From positions 1 to 17,405 of the forward strand of contig JAFVSB010000154.1 of assembly GCA_017503945.1 (NCBI GenBank): 17,405 nt of DNA, in the 5' to 3' direction. Source of the DNA: Clostridia bacterium. GTDB taxonomy: Bacteria; Bacillota; Clostridia; UMGS1810. The notes under the pieces are model-generated. The model was not told the DNA's origin, did not search any database, and saw nothing but the letters and a program-made list of their open reading frames with translations. This document shows positions 6,971-13,785 of the stretch, piece by piece. Within the stretch, counting starts at the first letter, position 1. Every line of letters begins with the position of its first letter. The position numbers were made by a program, and so were the translations under genes.

Positions 6971-9145
6971 TTAATGAACATTGGTAGTATAGTTATATTC
7001 AACAGTAACCACAGTTCCGCGCGGAACTTCTGTGCCTGCTACAGGGTCCTGAGTGCCCACCAGCACAGATGTGCTTACGCCGTTGGCTCCGTTTACCTTC
7101 ATGTTGAGGCCAGCATTTATGAGAATCTGATTGGCATCAGATGCAAAATAGCCGTTGAGATCAGGCACAGTGACATAATCCTCTGCCATCTCTTCGGTGT
7201 AGATAATCACAATAGAGTTATTGCCCAAAGCAGTGCCCACACCGGGACTTTGCGCAACCACAGTGTCACCTTCGCCGCGCACAGTGTATTTGAAGCCCGC
7301 ATCGTCAAGCGCTTTTTTGGCATCACCAAGCTTTTGACCCACTATAGAGGGCACGAAGATGTATTCCTGCTTGCTGTCGTTTTCTATTTGCATATGCGTG
7401 AGCACATCGCTCATAATTTCTTTGAAGGTGGGCGCAGCAATCTGACCGCCCATGTATGACGGACCCATAGGTTCATCGAGCATAACGAGGCAAATCACCT
7501 CGGGATCATCGGCAGGAGCAAAGCCCACAAAAGACGCTACATATTTGCCGTTGCCTCGTGGGGTCTTTTCACTTGTGCCCGTCTTGCCTGCTATGTGATA
7601 GCCTTCAATATAGGCATTTTTGCTGGTGCCCTCGGAGGCTACGCCCTCAAGAATCTGACACACAGTGTTGGCAGTTTCTTTGCTTACCACCTGTCTTATT
7701 ATTTCCGGTTCATAGTTTTTTATAACATTTCCGTCATCATCGACGAGTGACTTTATGAGTCGGGGTTTTACCATGGTGCCGTCATTGGTTATTGCAGAAT
7801 ATGCAGTTATAAGCTGCAAGGGGGTCACAGTGAAGCCCTGTCCGAATGATGCAGTAGCAAGCTCTGCCTCGTTGAAGCGGTCAAGTGAATGAAACAGACC
7901 CGCTGCTTCGCCGGGCAGGTCGAAGCCGGTGGCAGCGCCAAAGCCGAATGCTTTGAAATATTTATAAAACCTTGCAGTGCCAAGGCGCGAACCGATGGAC
8001 ATGAACACAGGATTGCACGAATTGTATACACCCTGCACAAAGGTCTCGGTGCCGTGTCCGTTTCTGTTCCAACAGCCTATGTTATAATTTGCCACATGCA
8101 CAGAGCCTGTGCACACAAAGTTTTCATTGAGGCTCACAAGATTTTCTTCGAGCGCCATGGCAGCAACCATGGCCTTGAAGGTGGAGCCGGGCTCGTAGGA
8201 ATCGACCACTGCCTTATTGCGCCACTGCTTGTTGAGCGCGTCGGAGGCTTTTTGTGTTCGCTCTTTATCATCTTCGATCTCTTTTATTTCTTCTCTGAGC
8301 TTTTCGTCTACTATTGTGTAGGCATCGTTGAGGTCAAAGGTTGGGTAGGTTGCCATAGCAAGGATTTCGCCCGTCTTTGCTTCCATGATTATGCATGCGG
8401 CACCATTGCGCACATCATAATTTTCTACCGCCTTTTTGAGAGCGTCCTCTGCTTTGCGCTGAGCAACCTCATCGAGTGTGAGCACCACATTGACTCCGTT
8501 TTCGGGGTCAATGTATTTTTCATATTCATAGGGCATGTTAGTGCCCGCTGCATTCTGTGCTGTAATTATTTTCCCTGGCAAACCTTTGAGATAATTTTCA
8601 TATATCATTTCAATGCCTGCAAGGCCTTGATTATCTTCACCTACAAATCCAATGACATGGGCACCGAGAGTGCCTCCGGGATAGTAGCGCTTGAAATCCT
8701 CCACCAAGGTGACTCCTGCAAGCTTTTTGTCTCTTATAGCAGCTGCCTGGTCTCTGTCGATGCGTTTTTTGATAATTTCATATTTGGAATCTCTGGCAAG
8801 ATAAGAATATACCTTGTCTTTGTCCATTTCCAAAATGGCAGCAAGCTCTGTGGCAACCTCGTTGGTCTTGCCAACCTCGCGGATTGCCGCAGGATTTACG
8901 GTAACAGTTTCAGCTGACGAGCTCTGAGCAAGAGGATTCATGTTGCGGTCATATATTGTGCCTCGTTTTGAACTTATTGCCATGTCTTTGGTTTGCTGCA
9001 TTGCCGCCTCGCGGCTGTATTGCTCGCCGTCTATTGCCTGAATCCAGCCCACTCTCACAAGAAGCAGTCCCATAAGCACGACTGCCCCTACCAGAATTGT
9101 TACTATTCGATGCTGAACACTGGCAACGGTATTTCTTCTTTTCAT
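6971..9145 (-). CDS. Class B penicillin-binding protein with two PASTA domains (SpoVD/FtsI type)
   Basis: Membrane-anchored D,D-transpeptidase that cross-links septal peptidoglycan. From ATG 9145 it has 724 residues: one N-terminal membrane helix (about 14-33), a dimerisation domain including RGTIYDRN (61-68), the transpeptidase with STFK (321-324, active-site Ser321), SCN (376-378) and KTG (521-523), then two PASTA domains (about 597-652 and 657-718). The start is fixed by AGAAGGAG seven bases upstream of ATG AAA AGA AGA; the frame stays open 20 codons further, but that extension has no ribosome site. Two C-terminal PASTA domains and the position after ftsL occur in both SpoVD and vegetative PBP2x/FtsI proteins, so I leave the symbol blank. 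All three catalytic motifs are intact. Confidence 0.95.
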   Translation of the reverse strand: MKRRNTVASVQHRIVTILVGAVVLMGLLLVRVGWIQAIDGEQYSREAAMQQTKDMAISSKRGTIYDRNMNPLAQSSSAETVTVNPAAIREVGKTNEVATELAAILEMDKDKVYSYLARDSKYEIIKKRIDRDQAAAIRDKKLAGVTLVEDFKRYYPGGTLGAHVIGFVGEDNQGLAGIEMIYENYLKGLPGKIITAQNAAGTNMPYEYEKYIDPENGVNVVLTLDEVAQRKAEDALKKAVENYDVRNGAACIIMEAKTGEILAMATYPTFDLNDAYTIVDEKLREEIKEIEDDKERTQKASDALNKQWRNKAVVDSYEPGSTFKAMVAAMALEENLVSLNENFVCTGSVHVANYNIGCWNRNGHGTETFVQGVYNSCNPVFMSIGSRLGTARFYKYFKAFGFGAATGFDLPGEAAGLFHSLDRFNEAELATASFGQGFTVTPLQLITAYSAITNDGTMVKPRLIKSLVDDDGNVIKNYEPEIIRQVVSKETANTVCQILEGVASEGTSKNAYIEGYHIAGKTGTSEKTPRGNGKYVASFVGFAPADDPEVICLVMLDEPMGPSYMGGQIAAPTFKEIMSDVLTHMQIENDSKQEYIFVPSIVGQKLGDAKKALDDAGFKYTVRGEGDTVVAQSPGVGTALGNNSIVIIYTEEMAEDYVTVPDLNGYFASDANQILINAGLNMKVNGANGVSTSVLVGTQDPVAGTEVPRGTVVTVEYNYTTNVH

Positions 9146-9282
9146 GGATATACTCCTTCTAATGAAAAAGCAAGCCTTTTTGGGCAAAACCGATACGGCG
9201 CACAAAGAGGCGATGATACAAAATTTATTTTCCTCTGAGCACTCTTAATATATCAGGCTGCACATTTCAGTATATTTGCAAA
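9146..9282. other. 137-bp gap between ftsL and the PBP gene with no gene seen
   Basis: This is a large gap for the cluster, whose other spacings are mostly 12-30 bp. I find the PBP ribosome site next to 9145 and a weak 6-bp hairpin of A/T type near 9164-9181. No convincing promoter or small gene is visible. The frame of the PBP gene is open to 9205, but that reads as chance extension. Confidence 0.5.
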
Positions 9283-9768
9283 TCATCCGACATATGCCAA
9301 AAACGCTTTGAGGCTATTTATCATACTGTCTACAATACCCGGTCGGGTCTGGGTTGCCGTGAAGGCTTCGGCATAGTCACTCTGCTTCACATCAACATAC
9401 ACATTCTGGTGACTCTCAGGTCTTTGCATGCCATATTCATTCTTGGCTTTTGCTTCTACTACAGCAAGGTCAACACCTGATGCAACATCAAAGGCAAGCT
9501 CGGCATTTCGCATCTTCATATCATCAAGCTCTCTTGTCACTGCAGCAAATTGAGCCGATGTCTGCATGAGCACTACATTGAGATAGAGAAATAATACCGC
9601 TACGACAAATACACCACATACAGCTGCAACAAGCTTTTTGCGGACTATAACGCTCTGGGCGGAGCGTTTTTTCCTTTTCGCTTCTTGTTTGTGCTCTGCC
9701 TGCTGGGTGTAAATTTCATATTGTTCAATTTTATATGCGGATGTACCGTCGTAGTATCTGCCGGTCAA
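9283..9768 (-). CDS. ftsL: Septum formation initiator / FtsL-like cell division protein
   Basis: Small bitopic divisome protein expected to link FtsQ/DivIB and FtsB/DivIC to the FtsW-PBP synthase. The 161 residues show a charged N-terminus rich in Lys/Arg (27-45), one membrane helix (about 46-68), then a polar, heptad-like stretch (about 72-95) suited to a short coiled coil, and a less conserved tail. The family is poorly conserved in sequence; the call rests on size, topology and the place between rsmH and the class B PBP. The start is TTG with GAGGTG six bases upstream; no ATG or GTG nearby has a comparable site. Confidence 0.8.
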   Translation of the reverse strand: MTGRYYDGTSAYKIEQYEIYTQQAEHKQEAKRKKRSAQSVIVRKKLVAAVCGVFVVAVLFLYLNVVLMQTSAQFAAVTRELDDMKMRNAELAFDVASGVDLAVVEAKAKNEYGMQRPESHQNVYVDVKQSDYAEAFTATQTRPGIVDSMINSLKAFLAYVG

Positions 9769-9781
9769 CTATTTCACCTCA

Positions 9782-10714
9782 TTAAAATTTTTCACAAATG
9801 CGTAATTTTGCACTTTTTGCTCGTTTGTTAATATTGATTTCATCTTCACTGGGAAGAATGGGTTTGTTTGTTATCACCTTGGCGCGGGGCTTGTTGCCAC
9901 ACACACAGATGGGAAAATCTCTCGGGCAGGTGCACCCTTTGGCAAAGGATGCAAAGGTTTGCTTTACTATGCGGTCTTCAAGAGAATGGAAAGTGATGAC
10001 ACACAGCCTTCCTCCCGGAGAGAGCACATCAAAAAAATCACATAGTGCATCTTTGAGAGGCTCCAGTTCACTGTTGACCTCAATGCGGATGGCTTGAAAA
10101 ATCCTTTTGGCAGGATGAGAGCCCTTTTGGCGGAATCTTTCAGGAATGGCTTTTTTGATGATTTCCACAAGCTGCAGGGTTGTGGAAATGGGTGCGGTGG
10201 CACGCGTCTCGACTATAAGCTCTGCCACCTTTTTTGAAAAACGCTCCTCACCATAATCATAGAAAATTTTGGTGAGAGCTTCTTTGGAATATGTATTAAC
10301 CACATCATAGGCACTTAGCTCGGCTGTAGAATCCATGCGCATATCAAGAGGCGCATCCTCCATGTATGAAAAACCGCGCTCGGCACAATCGAGCTGATAA
10401 GACGAAACTCCCAAATCAATGACTGCTCCGTCTATATGTGAAATGCCAAGGCCCGACAATATGGCTTTTATATCAGCAAAATTTGAATGAACATAGGTCA
10501 CATTTGAAAATGATGAAAGTCTGTTTTTGGCAGCAGCTATCGCCTCAAGATCACGATCGATGCCGATGAGCCTTCCATCAGATGAAAGGCGCGACGCTAT
10601 CTCATAGCTATGACCGCCTCCACCAAGGGTGGCATCGGCATAGATACCTGCACTCTTTATGGCAAGGCCGTCTACCGCTTCGTTCAAAAGCACAGAAACA
10701 TGTTTGAATTCCAC
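9782..10714 (-). CDS. rsmH: 16S rRNA (cytosine(1402)-N4)-methyltransferase
   Basis: SAM-dependent enzyme (formerly MraW) that methylates N4 of C1402 in the decoding centre of 16S rRNA; it is almost always the second gene of the dcw cluster. 310 residues, normal length. Seen are the SAM-binding loop ATLGGGGHS (28-36), GAVIDLGVSSYQLD (96-109), FHSLEDRIVK, the cysteine-rich KGCTCPRDFPICVCG segment and the C-terminal PILPSEDEININKRAKSAKLR block in which each part matches the family. The start is GTG with AAGGGGAG nine bases upstream, 15 bp after mraZ. No anomalies. Confidence 0.97.
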   Translation of the reverse strand: MEFKHVSVLLNEAVDGLAIKSAGIYADATLGGGGHSYEIASRLSSDGRLIGIDRDLEAIAAAKNRLSSFSNVTYVHSNFADIKAILSGLGISHIDGAVIDLGVSSYQLDCAERGFSYMEDAPLDMRMDSTAELSAYDVVNTYSKEALTKIFYDYGEERFSKKVAELIVETRATAPISTTLQLVEIIKKAIPERFRQKGSHPAKRIFQAIRIEVNSELEPLKDALCDFFDVLSPGGRLCVITFHSLEDRIVKQTFASFAKGCTCPRDFPICVCGNKPRAKVITNKPILPSEDEININKRAKSAKLRICEKF

Positions 10715-10729
10715 CAGAATTTTCTCCCC

Positions 10730-11161
10730 TTATATCATTATGCCGCATTCACACAGATTGTCGGCAAGCTCATCGGTATCGATAGAGTTGATATGGTCAT
10801 TCCATGTGGCAGTATCCCATATTTCAAGCTTGTTGCCGTTGCCGATGATGGTGATGTCCTTAGTAAGGTGTGCAGCCTCTTTTAGCGGCTGAGAAATGAC
10901 AATTCTGCCCTGCTTATCCATCTCACATTCGGTGGCACTGGCGAGAAAATAGCGGGAAAAGTTACGCGAATTTTTGTTCGAGAGAGGAAGTGTGCTCAGC
11001 TTTTCATAGAATTTTTGCCATTCGGTCTTGTCATAGACAAGGAGATTGGAGTCAAGACCTCTGGTAACAACAAAGCTATCGCCCAAAGATTCACGAAATT
11101 TTACGGGCATAATTACTCTGCCCTTGGCATCGAGAGTGTGTTGATATTCTCCGCTGAACAC
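10730..11161 (-). CDS. mraZ: Transcriptional regulator MraZ
   Basis: DNA-binding protein of the AbrB/SpoVT superfamily that forms ring-shaped oligomers and, in studied bacteria, represses its own dcw operon by binding short direct repeats. 143 residues with the two expected half-domains: GEYQHTLDAKGRVIMP (4-19) and CEMDKQGRIVIS (79-90), each with a D-x-x-G-R core. I choose the GTG at 11161 (MFSGEYQHTL), with AAAGGAA about nine bases upstream. The in-frame GTG nine bases earlier touches that ribosome site and is less likely. Upstream lie a strong promoter and four 10-bp repeats that look like its operator. Confidence 0.96.
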   Translation of the reverse strand: MFSGEYQHTLDAKGRVIMPVKFRESLGDSFVVTRGLDSNLLVYDKTEWQKFYEKLSTLPLSNKNSRNFSRYFLASATECEMDKQGRIVISQPLKEAAHLTKDITIIGNGNKLEIWDTATWNDHINSIDTDELADNLCECGIMI

Positions 11162-11200
11162 ATTTTTCACTTCCTTTCTTGATTAAAGTCCGAAATATTT

Positions 11201-11240
11201 ACCACTTTTTACCATTTCGAACCACTTTTCACCACTTTTT
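11201..11240 (-). promoter_or_regulatory. Probable MraZ operator: four 10-bp direct repeats
   Basis: Four consecutive 10-base units in exact register, written on the plus strand as ACCACTTTTT, ACCATTTCGA, ACCACTTTTC and ACCACTTTTT. In the coding sense the core is AAAAGTGGT. MraZ proteins are known to bind several short repeats with a 10-bp period (TGGGN with 5-nt spacers in E. coli, AAAGTG-type in mollicutes). A fifth partial copy, ACCATTTTC, lies at 11252-11260 in the promoter spacer. The array covers the predicted transcription start, so binding should block initiation or escape. The repeats are seen; MraZ binding is inferred. Confidence 0.82.
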
Positions 11241-11244
11241 TATG

Positions 11245-11273
11245 ATTATAAACCATTTTCTAGGATTTTGCAA
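11245..11273 (-). promoter_or_regulatory. Promoter of the mraZ-dcw operon
   Basis: Minus-strand TTGCAA (11268-11273) as -35, a 17-bp spacer and a perfect TATAAT (11245-11250) as -10 form a good sigma-A-type promoter. The predicted start is near 11238, giving a leader of about 77 bases before the mraZ GTG. The start point falls in the first of the four MraZ-type repeats. Confidence 0.8.
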
Positions 11274-11286
11274 GCGTTTTTGGCAT

Positions 11287-11323
11287 AAAAAAAAGCCCAT
11301 TTTTTGCGATATGGGGCATTTTT
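11287..11323 (-). terminator. Second intrinsic terminator after the lipoprotein gene
   Basis: In the minus-strand sense, A-rich sequence and GCCC (11314-11317) pair with GGGC (11295-11298) followed directly by eight T (11287-11294). The stem is short and carries a one-base bulge, but the T tail is strong. It lies between the first terminator and the mraZ promoter and would stop leftover read-through from the rny unit. Confidence 0.65.
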
Positions 11324-11334
11324 AAAAAATTCGT

Positions 11335-11375
11335 AAAAAGTGCACAAAAACAAAAGCGGTTTTTGTGCACTTTTT
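11335..11375 (-). terminator. Intrinsic terminator of the rny-ymdB-lipoprotein unit
   Basis: Bases 11335-11351 and 11359-11375 form a perfect 17-bp inverted repeat (core GTGCAC) with a 7-base loop, 11 bases after the lipoprotein stop codon. The stem ends in A and T runs, so in the minus-strand sense it finishes with TTTTT. Because the flanks are symmetrical it could also act on plus-strand transcripts. Confidence 0.8.
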
Positions 11376-11386
11376 AAAGTCGATAT

Positions 11387-12931
11387 TTATTTGTTTTCTA
11401 TACATAATTCTTCAAATCCATAGAGCAATAACGAAAGATTGGGTTTTAAATCGCCGCTTATGGTTTTGTTTACATACACCGCGCCTTTTGTGAAATACAA
11501 AGGCAACTGAAATGCATTGTCATGATAATATTTTTCAAAATTCTCCCATGCAACGCTTTTGTGCTGCTTGCCCGACATTCTGTTTAGATTGGACACCAAA
11601 GTGGCAAGCTCGCTGCTTTGGTAGCAGCACACATTCTGATGGCTGCGCGCCTCGCCAAACATAAACTCAAGATTGGCTGCGTTATCCACGCTCACCTCTC
11701 CCACATACAAATCATACTCACAATTTGCAACCTTGGCAAGATACATTTCAAACGGCTGAGGGTCGAGTTCTACTTTAAGACCTGCCATGCTGAGCTGATG
11801 CTTGAGAGCAAGCGCAAGGCGTTCTTTGGTTTTGCTTGATGAATTATAAAGCAGCATCAGGGTGTAGTCTTCACTGATTTCATCATCAGTGGTTGTTTCG
11901 CGATGAGCGGGTTCGTTATCATCTGTGTCATCTGCGTTGAAATACACTCCTTCGCGCACAGGTGACAGTGCAACCTCGGCACTTCCAAGCATGATGTCAT
12001 CACAAAGCTTTTCAGAGTCGATTTTTGATGCAAAAGCTCTTCGCTCTGAGGCTGTGTCAAAAGCTGCTGAGGCAGTGTTTATTCCCATGAAGGTAAATTT
12101 GTTTTGCGAGGTCTCATAGGTTTTATAAAGGCTTGAGGTAAGATTTATCTCAGCGCTGTTTCGCCATGAGGTGGTGAGGATGTCGATTGCACCTGCATCA
12201 AATGCAGAAATAACGGTGTCTTCATCGGAGAGAATTTCCACATCTATCTTATCAATGTGAGGCCTTTTTTGCTGGTTGTGCCACGAGGTGTTGGCTTTTA
12301 GATATATATTTTTATACGCCGCAGCGCCATCATAGGCATACATGCCTGTGCCCACAGGCACAAAATGTGCATTGGAAGCCGCAAAATCATCGGCAGTGAG
12401 CCCCGATGGCAATATGGGGAAATCAAGCGTGTTGGCAAAATCGGCAACCGGGGTTTTGAGAGTGATTATGACGGTGTCGGCAGAGGGTGCAGAGTATGCG
12501 GCGATGTTGTCGGTCACTGTGGAATATTTGCCTCCATACATTGTGATGTATGAAAGAGTTGCCACCACATCTTCGGCGCCAAACGGCTTGCCTGTGTGAA
12601 AGGTGACCCCGCTTTTTAGCCTGATGGTGTAGACAGTGTTGTCATCAGATGCCACATATTCGGTGGCAAGCACACTCTTGGGCGTAAGGTCCGGCATAGT
12701 TACAAAAAGTCCCTCATATACAAGCGAAAGAAAATCGGCAACAGTAGAGTGCGTGGTAATGAGAGGATTGAGAGTGTCAACAGGAACGCAACCCATTTTT
12801 ATGCTCCCGCCGTTTTTGTAATCCTCTGTTTCATCTGTTTGCAAAGTGGGCTCTGCTTCTTTTGCCGAACAAGCACAAAGACTAATGGCAAGTACTAATA
12901 TTACAGATATGATTGAGATGATTTTTTTCAT
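11387..12931 (-). CDS. ABC transporter substrate-binding lipoprotein, oligopeptide/SBP_bac_5 type
   Basis: Predicted exported lipoprotein that captures a solute, probably a peptide, for an ABC importer. 514 residues: a lipoprotein signal peptide with lipobox LCAC (lipidated Cys21), then the SBP_bac_5 hallmark TVYTIRLKSGVTFHTGKPFGAEDV, residues 99-122 (written here in outline: YTIRLKSGVTFH then GKPFGAEDV). An acidic stretch rich in Asp/Glu lies near 333-355. The ATG start has AAGGTG seven bases upstream; this site overlaps the ymdB stop (AGG TGA), so translation is probably coupled. No permease or ATPase gene is present, so it is an orphan binding protein in a unit with rny and ymdB. Ligand unknown. 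A role in sensing rather than transport is possible but not shown. Confidence 0.85.
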   Translation of the reverse strand: MKKIISIISVILVLAISLCACSAKEAEPTLQTDETEDYKNGGSIKMGCVPVDTLNPLITTHSTVADFLSLVYEGLFVTMPDLTPKSVLATEYVASDDNTVYTIRLKSGVTFHTGKPFGAEDVVATLSYITMYGGKYSTVTDNIAAYSAPSADTVIITLKTPVADFANTLDFPILPSGLTADDFAASNAHFVPVGTGMYAYDGAAAYKNIYLKANTSWHNQQKRPHIDKIDVEILSDEDTVISAFDAGAIDILTTSWRNSAEINLTSSLYKTYETSQNKFTFMGINTASAAFDTASERRAFASKIDSEKLCDDIMLGSAEVALSPVREGVYFNADDTDDNEPAHRETTTDDEISEDYTLMLLYNSSSKTKERLALALKHQLSMAGLKVELDPQPFEMYLAKVANCEYDLYVGEVSVDNAANLEFMFGEARSHQNVCCYQSSELATLVSNLNRMSGKQHKSVAWENFEKYYHDNAFQLPLYFTKGAVYVNKTISGDLKPNLSLLLYGFEELCIENK

Positions 12932-12937
12932 AGTTTA

Positions 12938-13711
12938 TCACCTTACATTTATTCTTTTTACCGCTGTGCAGCGATTGGTGTTGTCATCTATGGTGAATAC
13001 TGCACCGCAAAGCTTTGCTCTGCCAGCGGCATATTCGAACTTCTGGGGCACTCCCGTGGTGAATCTTTTTAAGATTATGTCTTTTTTCACACCGAGCACA
13101 GAATCTTCGGCGCCGGTCATGCCAAGGTCAGTTATATAGCCCATGCCGTGGGGGGTGACAATTTCGTCAGCGGTTTGTACATGGGTGTGAGTGCCAAAAA
13201 GGACCGAAGCTTTAGAGTCCAGATGATATTTCATGGCGATTTTTTCGCTGGTTGCTTCTGCATGAAAATCAACCACCACAAAATCGCAGTTATCTTTCAG
13301 CGCTTCAACTTCTCTATTTGCTACATCAAACGGGCAATCGAGAGCCACGCCAATGTTCACACGCCCCATGAGGTTTATAAGACCTATCTTTTTGCCCTTG
13401 CACGAAAGCACAACCGAGCCTTTTCCGGGAGCCAGCGCGCTATAATTGGCAGGGCGGATGATGTTATTTTCCGTTTCAAAGAGTGAAAGCACATCCTTTT
13501 TGCCAAAGGTGTGATTACCAAGAGTGAATGCATCGACGCCCGCATCGGTGAGCTCGTCATAGTCGCGACGAGTGATGCCTGTGCCCGATGTGTTCTCAGC
13601 ATTTGCTATACAAAAATCTATGTTTTCTTCTGCCAGAATGCTTCGAAGCACCAGCGATGTGTGCTCAACTCCGCATTGACCGAAGATGTCGCCTATTGCA
13701 AGTATGTTCAC
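12938..13711 (-). CDS. ymdB: YmdB-family metallophosphoesterase (2',3'-cyclic nucleotide phosphodiesterase type)
   Basis: Calcineurin-like phosphoesterase; the B. subtilis relative hydrolyses 2',3'-cyclic nucleotides and affects biofilm and sporulation programmes. 257 residues with the metal-site residues Asp8 (GDIF), Glu39-Asn40 (NAENTSG), Asn66-His67 (GNHTF), His150 (VDFHAE), His175 and His177 (GTHTHVQT). I place the start at GTG 13711 (VNILAIGD), with AAGGAG seven bases upstream. The longer ATG frame from 13759 would begin inside the hairpin after rny and has no ribosome site. It follows rny by 74 bp, an arrangement widely conserved in Firmicutes, and leads into the lipoprotein gene after 6 bp. 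Confidence 0.93.
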   Translation of the reverse strand: MNILAIGDIFGQCGVEHTSLVLRSILAEENIDFCIANAENTSGTGITRRDYDELTDAGVDAFTLGNHTFGKKDVLSLFETENNIIRPANYSALAPGKGSVVLSCKGKKIGLINLMGRVNIGVALDCPFDVANREVEALKDNCDFVVVDFHAEATSEKIAMKYHLDSKASVLFGTHTHVQTADEIVTPHGMGYITDLGMTGAEDSVLGVKKDIILKRFTTGVPQKFEYAAGRAKLCGAVFTIDDNTNRCTAVKRINVR

Positions 13712-13747
13712 AGTAAAACTCCTTGTTTTCAAATTCAAATATACAAC

Positions 13748-13773
13748 AGAAGCGGGCAATTCAGCCCGCTTCT
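13748..13773 (-). terminator. Hairpin in the rny-ymdB gap, weak terminator or processing site
   Basis: A perfect 10-bp GC-rich inverted repeat (arms AGAAGCGGGC and GCCCGCTTCT, loop of six bases) lies 12 bases after the rny stop. In the transcript sense it is followed by CTGTTGTATATTTG-like sequence rather than a clean T run, so termination would be partial. It may instead stabilise the rny end or set the rny:ymdB ratio. Confidence 0.6.
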
Positions 13774-13785
13774 ACTCATCATATA

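Noticed and set aside
7889..8917. Long open frame on the plus strand (342 codons) opposite the PBP gene
   Set aside because: It lies wholly antisense to a PBP gene with intact catalytic motifs, shows no recognisable domain, and its composition is what a complementary-strand shadow gives.
9146..9205. N-terminal extension of the PBP to the ATG at 9205
   Set aside because: The ATG at 9145 has a strong AGAAGGAG site and starts just before the membrane anchor; the extension has no such site.
11201..11240. Tandem repeats as a CRISPR array, iteron origin or DnaA box cluster
   Set aside because: The 10-bp units have no spacers, do not match the DnaA box, and sit on an mraZ promoter, which favours an MraZ operator.
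13712..13759. Longer ymdB beginning at the ATG at 13759
   Set aside because: It would start inside the hairpin after rny, without a ribosome site; the GTG at 13711 has an ideal AAGGAG and matches the family N-terminus.
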